Assembly (NCBI GenBank): GCA_030247885.1
Contig: JAPDRO010000005.1
Location: 1,054,001-1,118,000, forward strand
Length of the DNA: 64,000 nucleotides
DNA from: Taxawa tesnikishii (nom. ined.)
Taxonomy: Eukaryota > Ascomycota > Dothideomycetes > Dothideales
Direction of reading: 5' to 3'
Below, piece by piece: positions 33,468 through 44,233 of this stretch (position 1 is its first letter; each line of letters opens with the position of its first letter). The position numbers and the translations under genes were made by a program. The notes beneath the pieces were generated by a model, which saw nothing but the letters and a program-made list of their open reading frames with translations, was not told the DNA's origin and did no database searches.

Positions 33468-35036
33468 TCAATGATCTTGCCCGTTCACGACGCCATTTAT
33501 CTTACTTTCGTGGCCATCCCGAAGTTCATCGAGATTCAACCAACGGGACAATGCAGTCCTTAGCGCGCCCAAGCCAACCTCATCCGTCGATGCCCACGCA
33601 ACAATGCCATCCGGTCGCAGCACCAACACCTTGAGCCCGAAAGTCTCCCTTGCACGGGATCCAGAATAGTCGACCATGGGTCCCAAAGACTTCACAAGCT
33701 CTGCAACCTCCGGATTGCCCTCAAAGTCCACCAACAACCAACGTCCTCTCTCCAGCTTGCTTCCAAGTCTCTGCCCATCTACGAATTCGAAGTCCGGAGC
33801 GCTGCAACCGACGAGCGGGTGCTCATCGCCCAGGTTATACCGCTGCGAAAGTCCCCAGACCTTGTCGACGAAATACATAGTCCCCTCTTCCGTACTGATC
33901 ATATCACGCATGATCTTCTGAACAGCGTGGCCGAAAGGATCAGGGCGTATCGTAGCCACCTGCGCGCGGCACCATTCGAGCACCGCCGCGCCGACAGGAT
34001 GTCGCTCTTGGTGGTAAGTGTCGAGCAGTCCGGGTGCTGCGACGCCTTTGACTGTGGCCGCGAGCTTCCAACCGAGATTCATGGCATCGCCAATACCCGC
34101 ATTCAGCCCTTGCGCGCCCAATGGAGAGTGAATGTGCGCACTATCGCCGGCCAGGAGGATGCGTCCTTTGCGGTACTGCGTTGCCTGTCTCGAGCGAGCG
34201 ACAAACGAGGTAGCGAGTTGTAGCTTTGTGACTTCGACATCCGTGTCTGAGACGCGTCGGAGCACGTCTTGGAAGTGTTCGCGTGTGACCTCTTGTGAGC
34301 GGTCCCATCCCATATCGAAATCGATAGCGTAGTAATTGTTCGGTCCAGCTTTGATGTACATCCCGTTCTTCGTGTGCTGAAAGCCAGGCTTCAAGAGTTC
34401 CGGTTTGTCGAGTTCGCACATGGCGATGTAACCAGTGAACTCGGCATCCGTGCCCGCAAATTCGATCCCGGCTGCTTTGCGAACGAAGCTACGTCCACCG
34501 TCGCATCCTACCAGCCATTTTGCTGTGAATTCCTGGTCTCCAGCCTGTACTTTAACCGTCTCACCTTCGTCGCTGAAGTGGGAGATTCCCGTGCCTCTGA
34601 GAACCGGCACGCCAAGAATCTGCGCGCGTTCGAACAAGACAGCCTCGACATGTCCAGAAGTGCTTGGTGCAGGTAGGAACGCCGGCCCTGGCAAGTGGTA
34701 CTTCCAGCGCGAGAAGTCGACCTTGTTGGCATCAAGCATCAGGCCTGCAAAGTGTCCCACAAACTGAAACTTGCCTGGAGTTTTCTCGGGTTTGTTCGGG
34801 CGGTCCTCGCTGTCTCCTACAAGCTTCTTGAGCATACCACGGCGGTAGAAGGCCTCCACCGAAGGAGGTTGGAGACCACGACGACCTAGTTGTCCGTTCT
34901 TCCAGGGATCAGGGGATTCGGGCGAGGTCTCTCGTTCCAAGACAAGCGCAGAGACACCAGCCAGTGCCAGCTCGCATGCTAGGAAAAGACCTACCGGTCC
35001 TGCGCCGGCGATGATCACGTCAAAAGAGTTGTCCAT
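33468..35036 (-). CDS. FAD-dependent aromatic-ring hyd​roxylase (PheA/TfdB family)
   Basis: Class A flavin monooxygenase that hydroxylates a phenolic ring with NAD(P)H and oxygen. From ATG 35036 the protein has 522 residues: FAD-binding Rossmann motif DVIIAGAGPVGLFLACELAL at residues 5-24, the DG motif WLVGCDGGRSFVRKAAG, and the GD motif GRILLAGDSAHIHSPLGAQG followed by LNAGIGDAMNLGWKLAA. The C-terminal thioredoxin-like domain (GRWLLVDFEGNPEVAELVKS, LKVLVLRPDGIVAWASTD) is typical of phenol hydroxylase-type members. A longer start at 35210 would add 58 Arg/Ser-rich residues resembling a mitochondrial presequence; I prefer the shorter start because the Rossmann motif normally sits at the N-terminus. 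The frame is intact. It is divergent from the decarboxylase gene about 0.9 kb away, which suggests one catabolic route. The substrate cannot be told from sequence. Confidence 0.88.
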   Translation of the reverse strand: MDNSFDVIIAGAGPVGLFLACELALAGVSALVLERETSPESPDPWKNGQLGRRGLQPPSVEAFYRRGMLKKLVGDSEDRPNKPEKTPGKFQFVGHFAGLMLDANKVDFSRWKYHLPGPAFLPAPSTSGHVEAVLFERAQILGVPVLRGTGISHFSDEGETVKVQAGDQEFTAKWLVGCDGGRSFVRKAAGIEFAGTDAEFTGYIAMCELDKPELLKPGFQHTKNGMYIKAGPNNYYAIDFDMGWDRSQEVTREHFQDVLRRVSDTDVEVTKLQLATSFVARSRQATQYRKGRILLAGDSAHIHSPLGAQGLNAGIGDAMNLGWKLAATVKGVAAPGLLDTYHQERHPVGAAVLEWCRAQVATIRPDPFGHAVQKIMRDMISTEEGTMYFVDKVWGLSQRYNLGDEHPLVGCSAPDFEFVDGQRLGSKLERGRWLLVDFEGNPEVAELVKSLGPMVDYSGSRARETFGLKVLVLRPDGIVAWASTDEVGLGALRTALSRWLNLDELRDGHESKINGVVNGQDH

Positions 35037-35210
35037 GATTTTGGGCCTGAGATTGATACTTCTGATTGCGCTGGCGAATGATCTTCGAGACGTCGTCGAC
35101 AAGCGGGTTGTTGCTGTTGTTTTGAGCTGGTGAGGCAGCACCTGATTTGGTACGTGAGGGAGCAATTGACGCGATAGCAACGGAGAAAACAGGTGGATCT
35201 GGATTCTCAT

Positions 35211-35935
35211 CTGGCCGACTCGACGAGTCGCTGATAGAGACGATATCTGGGACGAGCGTGCACAAGGAGATCTGCAGTGATTCTGGGATACGAAGACGAT
35301 GATGTTGTCCTAAAAGACACTTGTTTACCTACATACTCGCAGCCCGGCGCTGTTGGTGCCTTTATAGTTGTATGGAGTCGTCCACGGTGTATTCTAACAT
35401 CCCGGGCAGTGAGGTTTGGTTCGTTTGTTCGGGAAGTAGAAAAGCCCGAGCTACGGCGGTTGATGCCTTCACAAACGTCTCATCCAATCGGACACGAAGA
35501 GCTGAATGACGCTTGCCCAGCGTACTTCCTGATGCGTCTTGATTCGTTAGATGGAACGATCGTGCGGAGCATTGTTTCGATGAACCGGAAGACTTTCAGA
35601 AAGGTGCACGATCGTGGCATTGGTTTCCATGAGTCGAAAAGCCGCTAAACCCGTTTGGCCGATATCCGCGATGAGGCTGGCCATCTCGCAACCACCAACT
35701 TCCATCATCTACTATCCCGACTCGATTATCTGTCTTCCGAAAAGCCGAACGGACATCGGAACAAACCGCTGTATCCTAAATCCTTTAAGAACGACAGTGT
35801 TGCTGAGCAGAAGCCACAAGAGATCAAGCTCATCCCATCACCTCTGCCATAGAACAAGAAAGACATAGATTCGGTATACGAACAACACAGTCCAAAGTCG
35901 TCTTGTGCGAAGACCATCATTAAGACTCAGCAAAC
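35211..35935. promoter_or_regulatory. Shared upstream region of hydroxylase and decarboxylase genes
   Basis: About 0.7-0.9 kb between two divergent starts. No gene is supported here. Such a shared region would let one regulator control both genes; I did not identify a specific binding motif. Confidence 0.4.
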
Positions 35936-37007
35936 ATGGTTCCGCCACTCGTCACGCTTGAGGAGCACTTCTTCTCCACTACAGTCGCCAACAGTCTTGA
36001 CGACAAGTATGCCGAACAATTCAAGGCCATGCCAGGCGTACCGGAGCAGCTCCGTGACCTCGGATCTCTCCGTTTGGAGAAGATGGAAGCTGGCAAAGTG
36101 TCACTGCAAATCATATCTCACGCGCCTGGCGCACCCAACCCCAACAGTGCAAAGAGGCCAACGACCAACTCGCGCAAGCCGTGAAGCAGCACCCAGACCG
36201 CTTCGCCGGGTAAGTCACGTTCTGCCAAACTCAGGCTTGAGCCACTGCATCCCAAATCGAAAGAGCTCCTCTCGTAAGGTTGAAGCGGAAGTTGATAGTC
36301 TGACCAGATTTGCTGTCCTACCAGTTATGGATCCGGACGCGAGTGCAGCAGAGCTGGAACGAACTGTCAAGCATCTGAATTTTGTGGGCGCGCTCATAGA
36401 CTGCCACGTCGATGGCAAGTACTTTGATGGCGACGAGTATGACTCATTGTGGGCGATGGCCGAGAAGCTTGACGTGCCCATCTACATTCATCCTACATGG
36501 CCGTCGGACGATATGAACCCGCGCTACCAGGGCAACTTCACAGCGGGCGCGGCGCGGAGTTTGGGTGCCAGCGGCTGGGGGTGGCACAATGAAGTAGGCT
36601 TGCATACGCTACGTCTCTTCGCTGCGGGCAAATTTGACAAATTCCCGAAGCTGAAGATCATCATTGGGCATTTCGGTGAGATGATACCCTTCATGTTGCA
36701 GCGTATCTGTAACCTGAGCGTCCGATGGGGCGACCGTCAGCGGAATTTCAAGCAGGTTTGGGACGAGAACATTTGGATCACAACCTCTGGCGTGTGGTCG
36801 TTGGATCCGCTGCGGTGTATTCTGCACAACACGAAGGTTGACCACATCTTGTACAGTGTGGATTATCCGTTTGAGAAGAACGAAAACGGACTCAAATGGA
36901 TTGAAGATTTGGAGCGGAGCGGACTGGTGACGCAGGAGCAGCTGGAGATGATTGCTTACAAGAACTCCGAGAGGTTATTGGGAGTCAAAGCGCCGCAGCG
37001 TTCGTAA
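35936..37007 (+). CDS. ACMSD-type amidohydrolase, aromatic acid decarboxylase (2,3-DHBA/gamma-resorcylate type)
   Basis: Non-oxidative decarboxylase of hydroxybenzoic acids in the amidohydrolase-2 family. Exons 35936-36209 and 36308-37007, with a 98 bp intron, phase 2 (RFAG then FAVLPVMDP). Metal and catalytic motifs: LVTLEEHFF (Glu-x-His), PIYIHPTWP (His), KIIIGHFGEMIPFMLQR (His with Glu) and LYSVDYPFEKN (Asp). The pattern LEEHF with SVDYPFE is characteristic of salicylate, gamma-resorcylate and 2,3-dihydroxybenzoate decarboxylases. About 324 residues. One frame break as written, at CCCC 36139-36142 (APNP then QQCKEANDQLAQAV). Together with the neighbouring hydroxylase it could turn a hydroxybenzoate into a phenol and then hydroxylate it; this order is inferred. 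Confidence 0.87.
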
Positions 37008-37152
37008 GCATCTCCGTGTAGTTGATCTCACAAGACATCGACCACTCCTTGTGAACGTCAGACTGAGCAAAGCGGAGCTGTCGTGCTTCTGCGAGCGTTA
37101 CTAAGCAATATAGAAAGAGAAGATGGGGGACGGTAACAAGGAGAAACGTATT

Positions 37153-40100
37153 TCATTCCGGGCTACAAACAATGACCTCTTGATACTCATGATCGAGCAG
37201 CACTGATACTTGTCCATAGTTGACAAGTGTTGACATCCACACAATCGTTGCAAATCCGATCCTCCGGTACTGTTCTTTCTCTTCATCTCGATACAGTATG
37301 ATACCGTGCGCCACGTTGCGTTCATTCGTTGATACCAACGCCAGAAACTTGACCCGTGTCCCATCGCTAATGGCTTCGGCGTCCACAAATGTCCCCGGTG
37401 ACATCCAACGGATCCCGTCAGGAAAGAACCTGTTCCCGTCAACTTGCTCGGCCATAACGGGCCCTCTTATCGTCAATGTGCCGCCTTTCAACGGTCCGTA
37501 CGCATCGTGCACAGCATTTACCGCCACGTCCAGAACCTCCGCCTCTGGCTTGTAACCCCTGGGAACATATGAGTACGATACGGCACCAGGAATGGAAGCT
37601 TAGGGCCAAGTAGGAGCAACATAGTCTTTTGTCGCTCACCAGAGCTCTTTGCCGTCCAGAGCAATCCTCGCAGCAAATCGCTCCTCCACAGCCCAGCCAC
37701 GTATTGATCGCCAGTAGCTGTTGCGGTCTCATACGCCAGGCTGGATACGGCTACCAATGTATCATTTTCATGGAACAAACTCCGTGTGGTGTATTCCGGA
37801 ACGATTGATGTATACCGATCATCAATAGACCATTCAGTCCGTCCCCGTGCACTCCGTCCCTTACACTCACAGCGATCAGCGGTCTCACATCTCCAGGTCA
37901 TTTCGCTTGACCCGAAGGATATGACGCGACGCGACAGCCACTTTTCTTGAAACATCCATGCCCTGCTTTTCAGAGGGTCCATGTCATCACCATGACTCGG
38001 TTTTGTGATAGAAGAACGTGGTTCGGACCTAAAGATCCCAGAGTGGAAGTCACTCGCTTTTGTCGCAGCGATGTTGAGAATGGCATGCTCGTAGATGTTA
38101 GGAAGCTCGGCAACATACTGTATCCGGTCCTCCGGACTGTCTTGGATGATACAAAGAGCATCTACAATGAGATATGGCACTCCATGTTCTCGCGCAACCT
38201 TGAACGCGTCCAAAATAGTCGTCGGAAGGTCCCTGAGCGATCCTACAGTGGACAGTTCCGCCACGTTGGTTTTGGATAGACGGAGAGTCTGGCGGCGGCC
38301 CCAACAAGATGAAAGTGTTGCGCATTCTTCTCCGAGCCTGCACTCTTTGACGCAAAGCGCATTAACATCTATCAAGCGTATTGATCTCTCAAAGGCGGGC
38401 TGCCGCTGGCAACGTGGGTGTGATTCGATGCACTCTCTGTACCAAGCCTTCGCTAAGGCCAAGTCTTCGCGCTGAGCAAGTGAAGACTCTTTGTCTTCCT
38501 CATGTGCGTCGAGGAGTACCGGGTTGCTTCTTTTGCTGTCAGATGATGCTGCAATCGAGCTAGGTCTCCGGGGGCTGATGAGCGCTGGATCCCGATCAAG
38601 ACCTTGTTCATTCGTCAGAAGCTTGCCCTCCAGAATCTGAAGCTTGCTAGCGAGCTCGGGGAAATCCCTTGCCCACTCATTCTTCATTGTCGAATTGACA
38701 AGACGGACGAAGAGCCCTACATGGCGGTCCACCACACGTTTCCAGCTGTCGTCGTTTTGCGCCTTGCCCTTCTGCAATTCCGAAGTCGTTCTGGCGTAAA
38801 AGACTGATAGAAGATCCTCCATCCTGCAATCTTTCTCCACGATTCTGCGAAACCTAGGATTCTTGAGATCGTTAAGAAATACAGCAAATGTCCGTTTGAC
38901 TGTCGCGTCGTTGTACTCAGTCAATCTCTCTACTCCGACAAGCACATCAGTGATACGCTCATCGAGTTCGGGTATAAAGCCATGAGGAAGTCTTGTGCGC
39001 TTGTGGTTGGTAGCGAGGTCTTTGACTAGATCGTTGATGGAGGTCGCCGCCATGGCCAAGCCTCCGCCTTGAGTGAGCAATCGTTCTTCTTCTTCTGGCG
39101 CGTCGGCGGATACCGAGTCCTGTTGCTCGCTGGCAGATGATGCCGTGAGTAAGGACGACCGCTGAGAGATGCTGAGGGCATGTCCAGTGTGGGTGGTTTG
39201 ATCTTCTCCGTCTCCCATTCTGAACGAGGAAGGAATTGCGAATAATGCGAGCCGCTCCAGATGGCGTCCAAGGTGGAACTTCATCTTATCAGCACGGACA
39301 TACTTCGCCTCTTTGCGTATCCGTGACTCATTTCCCTTTAGTTCCTCCTGGCCAACGGTGCAGAACGGGCACCGGAGAGTTGCAGGTTGAAGCTCACGCT
39401 CATGAAGATCTGTTTCCGCTTCCAGCTGTGCCGACGAGAGCGCCGTTCCATGCCCATCTCGAAGATGGGTCTTGAATTCTTCCCTGTTGGTGTACGATCC
39501 ATGGGTGGTTGTCGTACAAGACCACTCTTTCCTGTGCTCTTGCAACTCATGGGCATACCATTCTGTACGACTCTCGTAGAGGTGATCTGCTTTCGAACAG
39601 TTTCCAAAGGTGCATATGTAGGGCTGCAGATCGCCAAGGACGTGTCGCCTGCAACCAAACAGTTAACTCCACCAATGTTAAGCCTGCCTTTGCCTGTAAC
39701 GCAAATGCCGACAACCAATCCCCGTCAAGAAACATACCTCCGTTGTTGAGTGTTCTTCATTTCGACAATATAACGACAATAAGGGCATTCGAACGGCAAG
39801 TTTACGCCTTGACCTAGGTCGACTGGGCACGGCGGGACAGCCATTTCATCAGGACTTTGCACTGTCGTTCCGTACGATATCTCCGTTCCCGCGTCATAAT
39901 CTCGGCTTGATGCCATAAGAACGGACTCTGGTTGTGGCTCGGCGAATGTGGTTGCTTGTGTACTCCTCGCAAATCGGCTCTCTGATCGCTCGCTTCGGCC
40001 TAACCCAGGGTGCGAAGTGGCTTCCCGAAGCATGGGTTCGAGTTGGAGCTGTTGTTTCCCTTCCGTTGACAGTATAGTCGCCATCTCCGGCACATCTAAT

Positions 40101-40876
40101 TTCTTCTGCAACCGAGCAAGGGCTTCATGGTGTCTCTGTCGATAGATGAGCTGTTGACGGAGTTTGGTAATTGCATTGCCTAGGCGAGACTGAAGCCCAG
40201 CAGCAACGGTCGTAAAACATTCCTTGACATGGTTGCGGTCGTAGTCATTATAATGAGAGATGTCTATCGACGCTGACTTCATCTTCCTATCCCCGGGTAC
40301 TGGACGACGTATAATCATGGACATCTTGGAAAGCTGCTGAACAATGTCTTCCATGGATGCAGATATCTGGGACATCTCCAATTTGGGCGGGCCTATCGGT
40401 TCTGAGCTGTAATTGTCGAAGCTCGCAATCAGAGAACCAAACGAAGATGTTAGACCTTCCAGAGGAGCATCAGCGGCAAGGATGGGTGCTTCCGATGGCG
40501 ATGCACTCGCATCAGGACTGTCTTCTGAGTCCGGATCTGATTCAGGGTCCGATTCAGGCTCATCACCCAGGGGTAGTTCCTCAAAGGTTTCCTGTCCCCC
40601 TCAGGAGCGAAGATGCTAAGAAGATGTTTCAGTTGCGGCATATTGGATCTGACACTGTTGCTTCGCTCGTAGAGGCTAGGACCGCATCTGTCCGGCGCTG
40701 CTCACCTTTATCATTGGTTGCTGCCAGATCTTTGGGCAGATCTATAATCCTCTCTCTGTAGAACTTTGCATCCCTCAACCGGTGATCTAGTGATGTGCGT
40801 CTTCCCGCCTCCTGGTGAGCCCCCACATTTCCGGTCCAAACTTTGAAGCGCCCATACAGAGCAGCACGCTCTCTAC
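37153..40876 (-). pseudogene. HET-domain gene with N-terminal C2H2-type module (broken as written)
   Basis: Fungal incompatibility-type gene. The N-terminal part (about 40876-39738) has a helical region and then FECPYCRYIVE, joined by an 89 bp intron (39737-39649) to a Cys/His-rich part (PYICTFGNCSKADHLYESRT, ELQEHRKEWSC, TLRCPFC). The HET domain follows at about 38500-37900: DLPTTILDAFKVAREHGVPY, LIVDALCIIQDSPEDRIQYV and LPNIYEHAILNIAATKASDF, then SRAWMFQEKWLSRRVISF. The C-terminal region resembles the end of other HET proteins and stops at 37153. HET proteins trigger cell death when unlike strains fuse. The frame is interrupted in about four places; some may be the assembly-type error seen elsewhere, but at least one looks like real decay. 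The 5' exon upstream of 40876 is unresolved. It faces the DUF7580-type gene. Confidence 0.75.
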
Positions 40877-41445
40877 CTGGCAGGTGTTAGAGTATTGTCA
40901 TAATTCTCAGCATATCTTGCAGGTCTATCAAGCGCTGGTGTTTGATATAGGCCGTCCAGCAGACAAAGGTCCCTCCGGAGAGGAAGCCGACAGAGGCGCA
41001 ATCGGTCAAACAGCTGCTTGCTTGCTGCCATGTATGACTATAACAAGACAGCATTCTAACAAGCTGTCGATCGTTGGCCGAATGGCCTGTTGAGAACACC
41101 AGCATCTGACAGTAACTTGTCGGCCGCCACATACCCTGATGTACTCATCAAAACGACGTGTGGGTGCTGCCACGACGTCAAGCAGCATACGAAAGGAGAC
41201 ATCCAGTCATGCTGATATTGGCATATCTGAAGTGCCATATCGACCAGCCTTCGTCTGGGAGAGAATTGGAAGGCAATGCATACTCGAGATACGGAATAAC
41301 GCTGTGCGTTTCAGCCCCCAAGAGCGGGGGTGGCTCGTCGACGCGCTGAAAGATATATAGCCTGCCCGGCAATTCCAAGCCCAGAACCTGCTGAACAACA
41401 TGCTCGTGTGAGGACTATGAACGTTCAGGGACTTCGAGAAGAAGC
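40877..41445. promoter_or_regulatory. Divergent upstream region of the HET gene and DUF7580-type gene
   Basis: About 570 bp between two genes that point away from each other. It must hold both promoters and probably the unresolved first exon of the HET gene. No independent gene is supported. Confidence 0.4.
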
Positions 41446-43139
41446 ATGTCTGGCTTCGAGATTGCTGGCGTGGTTTTGGGAGCGCTGCCCTTGGTTATCT
41501 CAGTATACGAGGTTTATCGGGAAAGGACCAAGGATATCTTCGAGTATTCGGAAGCAATGAATGGATTCTTACGTGCCCTCCATTTAGCGCATGCAAGGCT
41601 GCGACATTCCGTGGAAAAGATTCTGCAAGACCTCGTCGACGACCAACTGTTCGCTGAATTATTGAACAACCCAAAGACCAGGCGCTGGAGCGACCTAGGA
41701 CTTGACCGAAAACTCCGCGAGCGCCTCGGAGACTCCTACTTTGGGTACGTCGAGACGATAAAGACCATCAGAGGTAGTATCGCTCTTCTGGAAAGGCTGA
41801 TCGGGCATGATGAGAAAAGCAAGGTAAGGGGGTCGCTCGATGGGCTTCCGTCATGATAGTATTGCACAGGCTGAGTTCCTCTCTGCAGTGGGCCGAGGTC
41901 ATCCTCCTTCGCAAACCTCGATTCCACAAATCCATTTGGAAACGTCTCAAACTCTGTATCGATCACGACAAACATGCGAAATTGCTTGACTCCTTGGAGA
42001 GAGATACAGCGGCGTTGGAACGATTGACCGACGATAACATTGGGTTAGAACCGAGCAGACGCCAGCGTCAACGCCGAACGGGTGCGAGGGGCATCAAGAC
42101 GATTCGCCAGTTTGCTCGAAGCCTCCATCGGGCACTAGGATCGAGCTGGCTATGCAGCTGCCAACAACCGCATTATGCTCATGTACGGCTCGAGGACAAG
42201 AAGATTGGTGACAATGGCCCACTCCATTTCAAGGTTCTTTTCTCCTACAATCAGGATTGTACCACGACCGCACCGCAATCATGGCACATGGGAGAAACAA
42301 TGATAGAATCTCACCAGATCTCTCAGCCTGCGAGGCCCACCATGATTTCGTTCAGCGGTGTTACAGGAGCTGCACCAACCCCTCAGGTAGCGCAGAGCGC
42401 TGTTGCTCACCCCAAGATAGACGACCTTTGCGCTAAGCTGAGCACGACAGGAACCGCTCAATCTTGCCTTGGCTTCTTGGACGATCCGGACGGCATGCAC
42501 TATGTACATATGGTAGTGCCCTCTCCTTATATGACCGGTACGGTCTCGCCGGTCTCATTGCGTTCTGTGTTGTCGGGACAGCCTCCGACAATCAACATTC
42601 ATGATCGCCATAAATATGAATTAGCAGTGGCGCTTGCTGCGTCCGTACTGTATCTCAGCAACACGCCGTGGCTCAAAGAACGCTGGAGCACGGAGGACGT
42701 ACTTGTCCTACCTTCACAAGGACAGAAAGCTGCTGCTCGCTGCGCGTATATATCACGACCATTTTCATCACCCTCATTTATCAGGGCGAATACCACCCCA
42801 AGTGAGCCCCGTCCCACCGTGCGGAATGAAGCCACCTTTGCTCTTGGAGTCGCCCTGATTGAGCTCTCCTTGGGCAAGCCGCTGGATTCATTCGTGACAC
42901 CTCAAGACCTTGATCCCAATGGACAGCGTTTGCCAGTGACCGACTTTATGGTAGCGAGGCGTCTAGTACATAATGTTGAGAACAACGAAGGCCAGAGGTA
43001 TACAGATGTAGTGGACCGTTGTATCTGGGGACGCTTTGATGGGTTGGAGCCGGATCTTGGAAATGAGAAATTCGGGCAGAGCTTCTACGAGGATGCTGTT
43101 GTAGTACTCAATGAGGTATTGCAGGATTTCATCAAGTAG
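41446..43139 (+). CDS. DUF7580-type fungal protein with N-terminal death-fold-like helix
   Basis: Two exons, 41446-41823 and 41889-43139, with a 65 bp intron, phase 0, giving about 542 residues with no frame defect. The start MSGFEIAGVVLGALPLVISV is the hydrophobic N-terminal helix found at the front of many fungal signalling proteins of the STAND/HeLo kind. The middle is helical (YEVYRERTKDIFEYSEAMNG, RSLHRALGSSWLCSCQQPHY with the conserved WxCxC, then AHVRLE). The C-terminal part resembles the helical half of a kinase fold: KYELAVALAASVLYLSNTPW, then LALGVALIELSLG-like FALGVALIELSLGKPLDSF and RRLVHNVENNEGQRYTDVVD with RCIW. Family function is unknown to me; a role in non-self recognition or regulated cell death is inferred from the N-terminus and the divergent HET neighbour. 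Confidence 0.75.
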
Positions 43140-44233
43140 CCAAACACGTACACATCCATTTTCCTACATGATCATATTCACCCGTCCTATAGCGTGCATA
43201 GTGTTGTAGCGAGACTTGCAGCGTGGTAACCATTGAGTTTACCAAGGCATCGCTACTTTGACTGCAAGGCATGGACGTCCATATCCTTTAGGCTTGGACG
43301 ATGTACGGAAATGTATGAGGATGTTGACCAATCGCAATCACTGAAAAACGAGAAGACGCTCGTTCAGTGGCTTACCGCGTGCATGGTTTTGCTTTACCCG
43401 TCCCACCAGACGGTTCGGTCATGTTGCAGACGTATGCTTGTTACACGATCGGCGGTCACGAAGCTCTCTACCACCCATACTCTAACATGAAGTCAACAGT
43501 GGACATCTTGTCCGCCTTTGAAGTAAAAATTGCATCCCTTTCAATTGCGAGACATTGTCGTTCGTGTACGAGAGATTTCAACCGGTGGCTTTATCTGTGG
43601 CGGGTCTCGATCCAACGCCTCCGTTGCTCCGTTGCTCCGTTGCACCGGTTAGTGCCTTCGGTCCTTCCTGTTGACCCCACGGGCGCCCACATCAACCACC
43701 TCCGAAGGTCACGCTCAGCCAAGCCAGTGCACCGCAGCAGCGCAACACCGCGCGACAGGGGACGAAACGCACCATTGCGTGGCATTCCTTCACCAGCGGA
43801 ATCCCCATACCGAAGAAGGCTCTCGCACATCCTGAGCGCTGCACCGGCTGCGCCTCTGCAAGACGTGGAAAGCCAACTCTTCAGGACCAAATCCAGCGCT
43901 GCAGGCAGCCGGTCCGCTTCTCTAGGAGACGGTCGCTACTCCACCACCGAAGAAACACAATCACGAGGCCAAAGCAAGCAGGTGCCTTCTGCCCGCTGTC
44001 GGGGCCACCAGTTGCCATATCACCAGCCTCGCCAACTGGAAGTCGCATCTGCCCGTTGGACCTGCCGTTCACTGCGATTTCACTCTACCCTCGACCGTTA
44101 ACTGTCTGTCCTTACTGAACCACACCATGCATCGTCGGCGCCCGATAGTTCCATAGACCGCCTATATCGATCACACATCATACAGCATTACCCACGAAGC
44201 ATATCACGAAAATCTGCATCGAAACCACCCAGG
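43140..44233. other. Intergenic, no gene seen
   Basis: About 1.1 kb. One long open frame (43367-44101) lacks an ATG start, has Arg/Ser-rich composition and shows no motif. Just before 44234 the CATCACACATCATACAGCATT-like leader words suit a start region. Confidence 0.45.

Noticed and set aside
33468-37007. Secondary-metabolite gene cluster
   Set aside because: No polyketide, peptide or terpene synthase is present; two enzymes alone fit a catabolic pair better.
43367-44101. 244-codon open frame after the DUF7580-type gene
   Set aside because: No ATG at its start, Arg/Ser/His-rich composition, no motif, and no splice link to the gene before it.
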